Shown here one piece after another: positions 1-7,804 of a stretch of 17,326 nucleotides of DNA; the stretch's first letter is position 1; every line of letters starts with the position of its first letter. The stretch spans positions 1 to 17,326 of the forward strand of contig CAAGGA010000091.1 of the NCBI GenBank assembly GCA_900769275.1. Reading direction: 5' to 3'. The translations under genes and the position numbers were made by a program. This DNA comes from an uncultured Prevotella sp. (GTDB lineage Bacteria > Bacteroidota > Bacteroidia > Bacteroidales > Bacteroidaceae). Below the pieces are notes generated by a model. That model was not told where the DNA came from and did no database searches. It was given only the letters and a program-made list of their open reading frames with translations.

Positions 1-64
1 ATTTGTCCTCGAAAATAAATCCAAAATATGACAAAGCGAATTAATAGAACCCACCTAAACATAT

Positions 65-889
65 ATGGCTATGGAAAAGAAACGTATCAGACTTATTCTC
101 CTATTCCTCCTTGCGGCACTTTCCATACCTGCTGCCGCACAAACCACGTTCGTACACCCCTGGCAAGGAAAGAAAGTGGCATACTTCGGTGACTCCATCA
201 CCGACCCTCGCAACAAGGCAGGAAAGAAGAAATACTGGGGATTGCTACAGGAATGGCTTGGTATCACGCCCTACGTCTATGCCGTCAGCGGAAGACAATG
301 GGATGACATACCCCGACAGGCAGAGAAGTGCCAGTCTGAACACGGCGACACCATAGATGCCATCATAGTGTTTGTAGGTACAAACGACTACAACAACGGA
401 GTGAAAATAGGAGAATGGTTCGATGAAAAGGAAGAGGAAGTAATGTATGGTCACGGCAAACCGAAGCAGATGGTAAAGAGAAATCGCAGATACCCCTGCA
501 TGAACAAAGACACATACCGGGGAAGAATAAACATCGCACTCGATAATCTGAAAAGGATGTACCCCGAAAAACAGATTGTCCTCCTCACCCCCATCCACAG
601 GCAGAATTTCCATGCCAACGAGAAAAACTGGCAATGTTCCGAGGACTATACCAACCAGTGCGGGGAATACATCGACGAATACATCGAATCCGTAAAGGAA
701 GCAGGCAATATATGGGCTGTACCCGTCATTGACCTCAACGCATCATGCGGCCTTTACCCGATGATAGACGAACATGCACGCTACTTCAACAATGCCGAGA
801 CAGACCGGCTTCATCCCAACGACCTCGGACATAAGCGTATAGCAAGCACACTGATGTACCAACTGCTGACGCTTCCATGCACGTTCTGA
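65..889 (+). CDS. Secreted SGNH/GDSL-family hydrolase
   Basis: This 274-residue protein is probably an exported esterase or carbohydrate deacetylase of the SGNH superfamily. A signal peptide covers about residues 1-26: basic start, hydrophobic core, Ala-rich cleavage site ending AAAQ. The family blocks are in order: GDSIT at 42-46 with nucleophile Ser44, the oxyanion Gly at G76 (AVSGRQ), GTND at 105-108 with Asn107, and DRLHPN at 247-252 giving catalytic Asp247 and His250. The full SGNH set is therefore present and the enzyme should be active. A strongly charged stretch at about 121-147 between blocks III and V may shape the substrate site. The ATG at 65 is used; an in-frame ATG two codons later is equally possible. 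The gene ends before a strong terminator and looks monocistronic within the window. The substrate cannot be read from the sequence; acetylated glycans are a guess from the lineage. Confidence 0.88.
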   Translation: MAMEKKRIRLILLFLLAALSIPAAAQTTFVHPWQGKKVAYFGDSITDPRNKAGKKKYWGLLQEWLGITPYVYAVSGRQWDDIPRQAEKCQSEHGDTIDAIIVFVGTNDYNNGVKIGEWFDEKEEEVMYGHGKPKQMVKRNRRYPCMNKDTYRGRINIALDNLKRMYPEKQIVLLTPIHRQNFHANEKNWQCSEDYTNQCGEYIDEYIESVKEAGNIWAVPVIDLNASCGLYPMIDEHARYFNNAETDRLHPNDLGHKRIASTLMYQLLTLPCTF

Positions 890-981
890 TGTCCTGCCTG
901 ACAGCAATTCCCAATTTCTTAAACAATCAGACATTTTGGAAAAAATTCTGAAATATCATCCATTTTACCAACGAATAATTA

Positions 982-1018
982 AAAAAAGGTAAGTAAAATC
1001 CATTTACTTACCTTTTTT
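982..1018. terminator. Strong stem-loop terminator, probably bidirectional
   Basis: A perfect 16-bp stem pairs AAAAAAGGTAAGTAAA (982-997) with its reverse complement at 1003-1018 around a 5-nt loop (998-1002). The 3' arm ends in six T on the plus strand, and the A-run of the 5' arm gives a T-run on the minus strand. It lies 93 bp after the SGNH hydrolase stop and just before the promoter of the next block, so it most likely ends the first unit. Confidence 0.85.
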
Positions 1019-1019
1019 A

Positions 1020-1050
1020 TTTGACATTTAACTGAAAATAACTAATTTTG
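1020..1050 (+). promoter_or_regulatory. Bacteroidetes-type promoter for the exporter block
   Basis: TTTG at 1020-1023 and TAATTTTG at 1043-1050 are separated by 19 nt, matching the known Bacteroidetes sigma-ABfr pattern of TTTG, about 19-21 nt, TANNTTTG. Transcription would begin near 1056-1058, giving a leader of roughly 65 nt before the ATG at 1123. The upstream box starts two bases after the terminator stem ends. This is the only good promoter I see for the genes up to 7735. Confidence 0.72.
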
Positions 1051-1122
1051 CATTTTGGAAAAGAATAACGTGAGTTAAAGCATACACTATCAGAAAGCTC
1101 TACAAAAACCTATATTTCAAAA

Positions 1123-1992
1123 ATGGTAAAAAAAATTATTATACCCTTGATTGTCATCCTCCTTGCACTTGCCGGAGGACTAGTTTACCTATTCCTCTCG
1201 CTTGACGCAGAAAAGAAAGCGAACAAGGAAATGCAGGAACTCGCAGAACTCGACAAAAAGGAAATGGAGAACGAGTATCAGGATTTCGCAAAGCAATACA
1301 GCGAAATGATGACCAAAATCAACAATGACTCAATCATCGCACAACTGACTCAGGAACAACTTCGCACCCAACAGCTCCTGAAAGAACTACAGGAGACGAA
1401 ATCCGCTGATGCAAGAGAAATAACACGCTTGAAGAAAGAACTTGCCAAAGTACGTGCCGTACTCAGACAATACGTCATACAGATAGATTCCCTCAACAGA
1501 CTTAACGAACATCTCACCGAAGAGAACACGAGGGTTAAAGCAGACTTGGAAGCATCCAACAGAGTCAACGAAGCTCTTAACGCTGATAAAGCATCGCTTA
1601 CGGAGAAAGTTGCCATAGCAGCACAGCTCGATGCATCGAACATCAATTTCACTCCTATCAACAAAAAAGGCAAAGCAGAGAAGAAGATTTCAAAGGCAAA
1701 ACAACTGAAGATAGACTTCACCATAGCACGGAACGTGACTGCACAAAGCGGAATGAAAACCGTCTATGTACGCATTATGCCCCCTAACGGCACTACCTTG
1801 ACAATCGGAACCCTACAATACGAGAACAAAAAGATACAGTATTCCATCAAGAAACAGATAGAGTATAACGGCGAGGCAACCCCCGTAACAGTCTATTGGG
1901 ATATCAACGAAGTACATTCAGCAGGTACATATCACATCTCAATATTCTGCGACGGACAGATGATAGGACAGAAATCCTTCGCAGTCAAATAG
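1123..1992 (+). CDS. Membrane-anchored coiled-coil protein of unknown function
   Basis: The 289-residue protein has one N-terminal membrane segment (about 5-26), then a long charged heptad-rich coiled coil (about 28-170) and a C-terminal domain (about 190-289) whose alternating hydrophobic pattern suggests a beta-sandwich. With two Lys before the membrane segment, the body is expected in the periplasm. I recall similar proteins as uncharacterised in many Bacteroidetes, but cannot name a family. It is first in the exporter block, 24 bp before the TolC-like gene and downstream of the best promoter in the window. That position fits a structural or tethering role for the exporter, or a general envelope role; the sequence does not decide. 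It is not a HlyD adaptor: no lipoyl halves flank the coiled coil. The ATG at 1123 puts the membrane segment at the very N-terminus. Confidence 0.8.
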   Translation: MVKKIIIPLIVILLALAGGLVYLFLSLDAEKKANKEMQELAELDKKEMENEYQDFAKQYSEMMTKINNDSIIAQLTQEQLRTQQLLKELQETKSADAREITRLKKELAKVRAVLRQYVIQIDSLNRLNEHLTEENTRVKADLEASNRVNEALNADKASLTEKVAIAAQLDASNINFTPINKKGKAEKKISKAKQLKIDFTIARNVTAQSGMKTVYVRIMPPNGTTLTIGTLQYENKKIQYSIKKQIEYNGEATPVTVYWDINEVHSAGTYHISIFCDGQMIGQKSFAVK

Positions 1993-2016
1993 TTTCCCGC
2001 CATCAATCAAACGGAC

Positions 2017-3504
2017 ATGACCAGACTTCTGACATTCATAGCCACAACATTATACTTCATCTCACCGGCATATTCACAGGTGATGACACTTGACTCATGC
2101 CGTGCCATGGCCCTGCAACACAACAAGCAAATCAGCATTTCGCGCACAAAACAGAAAATGGCTGCACAAGCCCGCAAAGCCGCACGGACAAGAAAGATGC
2201 CTCATATTGACGTTGTTGGAGGATGGATGCTATCAAGCAACGAGATTTCCATCCTCAGCGATGAGCAAAAACACAGGCTCTCAAGCATCGGTACCATCGC
2301 CACTGGACAGATAGACCAAAGCCAGATGACCGACGCCCTTACACAAATGGCACAAGCTGGATATATTACTCCTGGTGCAGCACAGGGATTCGGGCAGATA
2401 TCACAAAGAATTACAGCGCAGCTGGAGACCTTCGGCAACTCTCTCGGCAGCAACATAAAGGATGCTTTCCGCACCAATACACGCAGCATCATCGTAGCAA
2501 GCGCAGTGATAAACCAACCCATCTATGCCGGCGGAGCTATCACAGCAGCAAACCGCATGGCTGAGATATCAGAAAGAATGGCAGGCACAAGTACAGATGC
2601 CGCAGAGCAGAACGTGCTTTACGACATTGACCAGACATATTGGCTTGTCATCTCGCTGAAACAAAAGCAAAAGCTCGCCGAGAGCTACCTCAACCTCGTT
2701 AATAAACTTAACCGAGATGTCCACAAGATGATAGAAAACGGCGTGGCGACGAGAGCGGACGGGCTACATGTAGATGTCAGACTGAATGAGGCAGAAATGG
2801 CAAAGACGCAGGCTGACAACGGACTCAGCCTCGCGAGAATGCTCCTATGCCAGTTGTGCGGACTTCCCCTTGATACAGACATCCGTCTGGCAGACGAGGA
2901 TATAAAAGACATCAACAGCAGCGGGATGTCACAGCAGTATGACTATGAAACCGCTGAAGCCAATCGACCGGAACTGCACATTCTCAGCGATGCTATAGCT
3001 CTTTGCGAACAAGCTACAAGGCTTTCACGCGCTTCCATGCTTCCGCAAGTGATGTTATCCGGAGGATATATGCTCACAAACCCAAATCTCTTCAACGGCT
3101 ACGACAAGAGTTTTGACGGTATGTGGACACTCGGACTCATGGTTCGCATCCCCGTTCTCGACTGGGGAGAAGGCATGTATAAGGTAAGAGCATCCAAACA
3201 TGCCACACAGATGGCACGATACGAACTTGACGAAGCAAGGGAAAAAGTAAATCTACAGGTCACCCAATGTGACTACAAGCTACGTGAGGCAAACAAGAAA
3301 CTTGCCACGGCAGAAAAAAACATCAAGAGAGCAGACGAAAACCTAAGATGCGCCAACCTCGGTTTTTCCGAAGGTGTGATGGACGCAACACAGGTTATGG
3401 CAGCACAGACTGCATGGAATCAGGCACAAACACAAAAGATTGATGCACAGATAGAAGTACGTCTCTGCGAATCAAGTATGAAAAAAGCACTTGGCATAAG
3501 ATAA
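2017..3504 (+). CDS. TolC-family outer-membrane efflux protein
   Basis: This is the outer-membrane channel of a tripartite exporter, 495 residues, with a signal peptide at about 1-21 (cleavage near AYSQ). The two structural repeats of the OEP family are visible. Each joins a beta-strand segment to long amphipathic helices: NQPIYAGGAI at 166-175 in the first repeat and VRIPVLDWGEG at 376-386 in the second. Coiled-coil helices lie at about 195-285 and 395-490. A segment at about 76-155, rich in Gln, Ser and Thr, is a longer than usual insertion between the first beta-strand and NQPIY; it probably lies at or near the cell surface. The gene follows the coiled-coil protein by 24 bp and precedes the HlyD-type adaptor by 85 bp, the order expected for an exporter operon. 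The cargo is unknown. Confidence 0.9.
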   Translation: MTRLLTFIATTLYFISPAYSQVMTLDSCRAMALQHNKQISISRTKQKMAAQARKAARTRKMPHIDVVGGWMLSSNEISILSDEQKHRLSSIGTIATGQIDQSQMTDALTQMAQAGYITPGAAQGFGQISQRITAQLETFGNSLGSNIKDAFRTNTRSIIVASAVINQPIYAGGAITAANRMAEISERMAGTSTDAAEQNVLYDIDQTYWLVISLKQKQKLAESYLNLVNKLNRDVHKMIENGVATRADGLHVDVRLNEAEMAKTQADNGLSLARMLLCQLCGLPLDTDIRLADEDIKDINSSGMSQQYDYETAEANRPELHILSDAIALCEQATRLSRASMLPQVMLSGGYMLTNPNLFNGYDKSFDGMWTLGLMVRIPVLDWGEGMYKVRASKHATQMARYELDEAREKVNLQVTQCDYKLREANKKLATAEKNIKRADENLRCANLGFSEGVMDATQVMAAQTAWNQAQTQKIDAQIEVRLCESSMKKALGIR

Positions 3505-3589
3505 CACCGCTGCTCTATTCCCCGTAAAGAGCAAACGGCAAAAAGACCATTTCAGATATTACAAACATATAATAATCACGCACAGTAAC

Positions 3590-4579
3590 ATGACATCAGA
3601 AAACTCACATCATAAAAGCATACTCCTTGCTGTAGCTGCATTTGCCGCAATAATAGTTTTCGTAGGTATTGTAGGCTATTTCACCATCGGCAACGAGCCT
3701 GACATGATTCAGGGACAAGTGGATGTCTCAGAGTATAGGGTATCAAGCAAAGTGCCGGGACGCATACTCGAAATCAGAGTTAAAGAAGGTGACTATGTCA
3801 AGATTGGAGATACTCTCGCCATACTTGACGCACCGGAAGTGGAGGCAAAAAAGATACAGGCTCAAAGTGCAGAGAATGCAGCAGCTGCAATGAGCGACAT
3901 GGCACAGAACGGGGCACGACAGGAACAGATAAGAGGTGCTTTCGAAATATGGCAACAGGCAAAAGCAGGTCTTGACGTCTCCAAAAAATCATACGAGCGT
4001 GTACAGCGTCTCTTCGATGAGGGAGTGATGAGCGAGCAGAAACGCGATGAAGCCTTTGCAAGCTACAAGGCTCTCGAAGCACAGGAGAAAGCAGCCAAAG
4101 CCCAATATGACATGGCAAAGAACGGAGCAAGAGCAGAGGAGAAACGTGCCGCAAAAGCACAGGTGGCACGTGCCAGTGGAGCCGTGATGGAAATAAGTTC
4201 CTACCTGCATGAGACCGTACAGACGGCACAGGCAGAAGGTGAAGTCAGCAATATCTTTCCAAAGGTAGGAGAACTTGTTGGCACAGGGTCACCCATCATG
4301 ACCATCTCAATAATGTCTGACCTGTGGGGTACATTCAACGTCCGCGAAGATCAGCTCAACGGTCTGAAAGTCGGTGACACATTCTCCGCTTTCATCCCCG
4401 CATTCAACAAAGAAATAGAAATGAAAGTATCTAACATCAAGGATCAGGGAAGCTATGCTACATGGAAAGCGACAAAGAGCAACGGACAATATGACCTAAA
4501 GACTTTCGAGGTCAAGGCACGTCCCACACAGAGATTTGACGGTCTGCGACCGGGAATGTCCCTGGTCATAAAGAAGTAG
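3590..4579 (+). CDS. HlyD-family periplasmic adaptor (membrane fusion protein)
   Basis: The 329-residue adaptor bridges inner-membrane permeases and the TolC-like channel. One N-terminal membrane anchor lies at about 11-32. The first lipoyl/barrel half is at about 41-82 (KVPGRILEIRVKEGDYVKIG), followed by an Ala-rich helical hairpin (about 83-212), the second lipoyl half (about 217-240, with KVGELVGTGSP) and the beta-barrel and membrane-proximal part (about 245-329, ending RPGMSL). The hairpin carries a short internal duplication: NGARQEQ near 107 and NGARAEE near 178 occupy equivalent positions on the two arms. The overall layout resembles E. coli YhiI, which works with ABC-2 permeases. It sits 85 bp after the TolC-like gene and 42 bp before the first permease. 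Confidence 0.9.
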   Translation: MTSENSHHKSILLAVAAFAAIIVFVGIVGYFTIGNEPDMIQGQVDVSEYRVSSKVPGRILEIRVKEGDYVKIGDTLAILDAPEVEAKKIQAQSAENAAAAMSDMAQNGARQEQIRGAFEIWQQAKAGLDVSKKSYERVQRLFDEGVMSEQKRDEAFASYKALEAQEKAAKAQYDMAKNGARAEEKRAAKAQVARASGAVMEISSYLHETVQTAQAEGEVSNIFPKVGELVGTGSPIMTISIMSDLWGTFNVREDQLNGLKVGDTFSAFIPAFNKEIEMKVSNIKDQGSYATWKATKSNGQYDLKTFEVKARPTQRFDGLRPGMSLVIKK

Positions 4580-4621
4580 ATATAGGTTAGGTTTGCAGAA
4601 TTAAACAAACAGGCTCACTCA

Positions 4622-5779
4622 TTGAATTTACTGAAAGTAGCGGCACGCGAAACGCAAATCATCATCAGCCACCGTATATATATAATATGTATGGTTTTGC
4701 TGCCTTTGGCTGTCACCATCCTCTTTACATCACTGATGTATGACGGACAGCCTGTGGAGATGCCTGTGGGTGTAGTGGACAATGACAATACGACAACGAC
4801 ACGCAAACTGATACGCACCCTCGACTCCTTTCAGTCCTCCAAAGTCGTGGCAAGATACCCAAACGTGGATGAAGCACGACAGGCAATACAAAAAGGGGAA
4901 ATATATGCTTTCATATATTTCCCGAGACACACTACAGACGCTCTTCTCGCCTCACGCCAACCCAAAATATCATTTTATTATTCCAATACGTCCCTTATGT
5001 CGGGCACCTTGCTTTTCAAAGACTTGAAGACAATGTCCGTCTTAGGCTCTGCCGCAATAGGACAAGCAACACTCTCTGCAAAGGGTATTCCTGACGAACT
5101 CATAATGCCTATCCTTCAGCCAGTAGCCGTAGATTTGCACACGATAGGCAACCCTTGGATTAACTACAACATCTATCTGAGCACAATGCTCATTCCCGGC
5201 TCTCTTCTCCTTTTCATTCTCCTCATTACAGCATACAGTCTTGGCTCGGAACTGAAATTCGGGACATCCAAGCAACTGATGTCCCTCTCTGACAACAACA
5301 TCATTGTTGCATTGATAGGAAAACTGCTTCCTCAGACAATGATATTCCTCACGGTGATGTATCTCCAGATGCTATATCTTTTTGGAGTCCTTCACTTTCC
5401 AGCTCCGGGGGGACTATGGACTCTTGCATTTCTCGGATTGGTTTCAGTGTTGGCAACGCAGGGACTTAGCATATTTATCTTTTCTCTCATCCCACACATG
5501 CGAATGGCAATGAGTATATGCTCTCTATGGGGTGTGCTGAGTTTTTCCATGGTTGGCAGTGCCTTTCCCGTTTTCGCCATGGACGCCCCTCTTCAACTCC
5601 TCGCATGGCTGTTTCCTCTACGCCATTACTTCATGATTTATCAGTTAAACGTATTCAACCCATATCCTCTCACAGACTCCATACAACATATCATAGCTCT
5701 CATCCTGTTCATTCTATCACCCTTACTCCTGATAAAAAGACTGAAAAAGGTGATGAATACCTATGAATATACAGCATAA
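4622..5779 (+). CDS. ABC-2-type transporter permease (first of two)
   Basis: This 385-residue inner-membrane protein has the YhhJ-like ABC-2 topology: one membrane helix near the N-terminus (about 21-38), a large periplasmic domain (about 40-180) with the conserved PVGVVDNDN and AFIYFPR segments, then about five helices (roughly 185-206, 228-256, 264-288, 298-318, 353-371). The start is a TTG: upstream in frame there is a TAG at 4583-4585 and no ATG between, and the next in-frame Met (residue 24) would cut into the first helix. It is paralogous to the next gene, with shared VVD(N/D)(D/S) and YFPR motifs, and the two probably form a heterodimer. No Walker A motif is present here or in the neighbours, so the ATPase must be encoded elsewhere or be absent. 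Confidence 0.87.
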   Translation: MNLLKVAARETQIIISHRIYIICMVLLPLAVTILFTSLMYDGQPVEMPVGVVDNDNTTTTRKLIRTLDSFQSSKVVARYPNVDEARQAIQKGEIYAFIYFPRHTTDALLASRQPKISFYYSNTSLMSGTLLFKDLKTMSVLGSAAIGQATLSAKGIPDELIMPILQPVAVDLHTIGNPWINYNIYLSTMLIPGSLLLFILLITAYSLGSELKFGTSKQLMSLSDNNIIVALIGKLLPQTMIFLTVMYLQMLYLFGVLHFPAPGGLWTLAFLGLVSVLATQGLSIFIFSLIPHMRMAMSICSLWGVLSFSMVGSAFPVFAMDAPLQLLAWLFPLRHYFMIYQLNVFNPYPLTDSIQHIIALILFILSPLLLIKRLKKVMNTYEYTA

Positions 5780-5812
5780 TAACACATAAAAGAGGATTTA
5801 ACAGAAAAAAAC

Positions 5813-6958
5813 ATGTTTATGACAGCAATACATCATATTCTGGAAATATGGCTGAATGAACTGAAAACCCTTGCCAAAGACGAGGGCACACTGATTTTCT
5901 GTTTTCTTCTTCCATTAACCTATCCGCTTGTTTATTCATGGATTTACAACAATGAGGTGGTAAGGGAAGTCCCCGTTGTTGTAGTAGATGATTCAAATTC
6001 CGCACTAAGCAGGGAGCTTATACAGCGACTTGACGCATCTCCAGATGTTCTCGTAGCTTACCGCACTGGAACCATAGAGGAAGGAAAGGATTATATCGGA
6101 CACGGAAAAGCATACGGCATAGTTTATTTTCCGAGAGACTTCTCAATGAAAGCAGGCAGACATGAGCAGAGTCACGTAAGCGTATATTGTGACATGAGTT
6201 ATATGCTGACGTATAAAGCCATATTCCAAAGCGTATCTGCCGTATCTGATGTCATTGGAAACGAGTTAAAAGCACAACTTGCCGGCAATATGACCCAAAG
6301 AGACGAAGAAATATTCCAAAAACCATTGGAGTTTGACGAAGTACCCATATTCAACACTACCGCCGGCTACGGTAACTTCATTCTTCCCGGTGTCCTTGTC
6401 CTTGTCATACAGCAAGCGATGCTTCTCGCAGTCGGAATGCTTGCAGGAACAGAGCGAGAACGCAGACACCGTTCGCCATATAGTCATGTAAAGACTATTA
6501 CTGGCAAGGCTATGGCATATTTTATGGTATTTACAGTAATGCTTGCATACACCACTCTTGCCGTACCACGTTTCTTCGGATTTGTCATGATGATGCATCT
6601 CGGCAATTGGTTTGCTTTCATGCTTCCCTTTGTTCTGGCTTGTGTATTCTTCTCCATCGCAGTAAGTACGTTCTTCCGCTATCGGGAAAACGTAATGCTT
6701 GCTGTAGTCTTCACGTCTGTACCATTGCTGTTTCTCTCCGGAATATCATGGCCTCAGAGCGCATTGCCCGCCTTTTGGGAGTATGTATCTTATTTCTTCC
6801 CCTCTACATTCGGTATCCGGGGGTATATCCGCATGAGCAGCATGGGAGCAGATATCAGCGATGTTCTTCCAGAACTATATGCCATCTGGATGCAAGTCGC
6901 AATATATGGTTGCATGGCTATGTTGCTGACGTACCGCAAGAGTATGAATAAAGAATGA
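5813..6958 (+). CDS. ABC-2-type transporter permease (second of two)
   Basis: The 381-residue protein repeats the architecture of its upstream neighbour: an N-terminal membrane helix (about 27-45), a periplasmic domain (about 47-185) with VPVVVVDDSNS and YGIVYFPRD, then helices at about 187-210, 229-252, 264-286, 293-312 and 353-373. The GTERERR segment at 212-218 after the second helix is the cytosolic loop typical of ABC-2 permeases. It starts 33 bp after the first permease. With the adaptor and TolC-like channel it completes a two-membrane exporter lacking only an ATPase. The start may be ATG 5813 or the in-frame ATG 5819. The 52-bp gap to the anti-sigma gene contains no recognisable terminator, so read-through is likely. 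Confidence 0.87.
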   Translation: MFMTAIHHILEIWLNELKTLAKDEGTLIFCFLLPLTYPLVYSWIYNNEVVREVPVVVVDDSNSALSRELIQRLDASPDVLVAYRTGTIEEGKDYIGHGKAYGIVYFPRDFSMKAGRHEQSHVSVYCDMSYMLTYKAIFQSVSAVSDVIGNELKAQLAGNMTQRDEEIFQKPLEFDEVPIFNTTAGYGNFILPGVLVLVIQQAMLLAVGMLAGTERERRHRSPYSHVKTITGKAMAYFMVFTVMLAYTTLAVPRFFGFVMMMHLGNWFAFMLPFVLACVFFSIAVSTFFRYRENVMLAVVFTSVPLLFLSGISWPQSALPAFWEYVSYFFPSTFGIRGYIRMSSMGADISDVLPELYAIWMQVAIYGCMAMLLTYRKSMNKE

Positions 6959-7010
6959 AAAAGTCACTATCCCATAGTCCTGACCACCAAATGTATTACC
7001 CGTCATAAAG

Positions 7011-7421
7011 ATGAAATATAGGCTCATCATAAACAATCGTATCGAAGAGATTGAAAAACTCGAACCTTTCGTGGAAAGGGTCAGCGAGAATTTCACCATT
7101 GCACCTGATACATTATTTCAACTACACCTTGCCCTTGACGAAGCTCTCTCAAACTCCGTCATATATGCCTATCCAAAAGGAACGGATGGCACAATAGTCC
7201 TTGAGGCGCAAAAGGAGGACAGGGAGATTGTATTCAGGTTGTCGGACGAGGGAATAGCCTTTGACCCGACAGAACGAGGCAATGACGTGGACATCATGGC
7301 TCCTGTAGAAGAGCGTCCCATTGGTGGACTTGGCATTTTCCTTATCAAACGATTAATGGACGAGGTGACTTACGAGCGAAAAGAAGGACACAACTTCTTA
7401 ACCATGAAAAAAAGATTATAA
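7011..7421 (+). CDS. RsbW-like anti-sigma factor serine kinase (HATPase)
   Basis: At 136 residues this has the usual size of stand-alone RsbW/SpoIIAB kinases. The GHKL ATP-binding motifs are present: N box ALDEALSNSV with Glu44 and Asn48, G1 box LSDEGIAFDP with Asp79 and Gly81, and G2 box IGGLGIFLIKRL with glycines 105, 106 and 108. No dimerisation/phosphoacceptor domain of sensor kinases is present. In characterised partner-switching systems such a protein binds a sigma factor or other target and phosphorylates a STAS antagonist. The STAS gene follows by 11 bp, which strongly supports that pairing. The target is not encoded nearby. The gene is 52 bp after the second permease with no terminator seen, so it may be co-transcribed with the exporter. 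Functional specifics are inferred from the family. Confidence 0.85.
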   Translation: MKYRLIINNRIEEIEKLEPFVERVSENFTIAPDTLFQLHLALDEALSNSVIYAYPKGTDGTIVLEAQKEDREIVFRLSDEGIAFDPTERGNDVDIMAPVEERPIGGLGIFLIKRLMDEVTYERKEGHNFLTMKKRL

Positions 7422-7432
7422 ACACAAACTAT

Positions 7433-7735
7433 ATGACACTGACAATACAAATCAAAGAGGATACCGTTACGGGCAAACTCTCAGGAAGATTAGACACCGT
7501 GGCAGCAGTTCAGTTTGCTAAAGACATGGAACCGCTGATAGAAAACGCTGACAAAAAGATAATCCTTGACTGCAATGACCTTGAGTTTATTTCGTCAAGC
7601 GGTCTCCGTCTTTTCCTTACCCTGAGAAAAGCAACGACAGAAAAAGGAGGAAAAGTGAGAATCATCGGCATAAACAAAGACATCAGACAAGTTTTCGCTA
7701 TTACCGGGTTCTCGTCACTCTTCGAATTCGAATAA
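7433..7735 (+). CDS. STAS-domain anti-anti-sigma factor
   Basis: This 100-residue single-domain STAS protein resembles SpoIIAA/RsbV. The conserved loop LEFISSSGLRL lies at 50-60; aligned with the SpoIIAA DSSG motif, Ser55 is the expected phosphorylation site. ILDCNDLEF before it and KVRIIGINKDIRQVF after it are the typical strand and helix elements. Unphosphorylated, it should bind the upstream RsbW-like kinase and release that kinase's target. A PP2C-type phosphatase, the usual third member that resets the switch, is not in the window. The gene ends the plus-strand block and faces the convergent tatD gene across 69 bp. Confidence 0.88.
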   Translation: MTLTIQIKEDTVTGKLSGRLDTVAAVQFAKDMEPLIENADKKIILDCNDLEFISSSGLRLFLTLRKATTEKGGKVRIIGINKDIRQVFAITGFSSLFEFE

Positions 7736-7749
7736 CGGTGGGGAAATAC

Positions 7750-7802
7750 TGACGACACTCATCAACAGCAATCTCCGGTTGATTCCGAAAGTCGTGTTGT
7801 CA
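7750..7802. terminator. Possible shared terminator hairpin between convergent genes
   Basis: TGACGACAC (7750-7758) pairs with GTGTTGTCA (7794-7802), including one G-T pair, and an inner stem ATCAAC (7761-7766) pairs with GTTGAT (7778-7783). The element fills most of the 69-bp gap between the STAS and tatD stop codons. It lacks a T-run on either side, so it may be an RNA 3'-end stabiliser rather than an intrinsic terminator. Confidence 0.35.
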
Positions 7803-7804
7803 AA

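Noticed and set aside
2..28. Promoter for the SGNH hydrolase using TTTG at 2-5
   Set aside because: No TANNTTTG box follows at 19-21 nt, and the window begins too close to judge.
3511..3533. TGCTCT / AGAGCA hairpin between the TolC-like and HlyD-type genes as a terminator
   Set aside because: The stem is only 6 bp with an 11-nt loop and no T-run, and a terminator inside this conserved exporter gene order is unlikely.
3798..4229. 143-codon minus-strand frame inside the HlyD-type adaptor gene
   Set aside because: It mirrors the repetitive Ala/Glu/Lys helix codons of the adaptor, is rich in His, Arg, Leu and Ser, and shows no domain; several other shadow frames occupy the same place.
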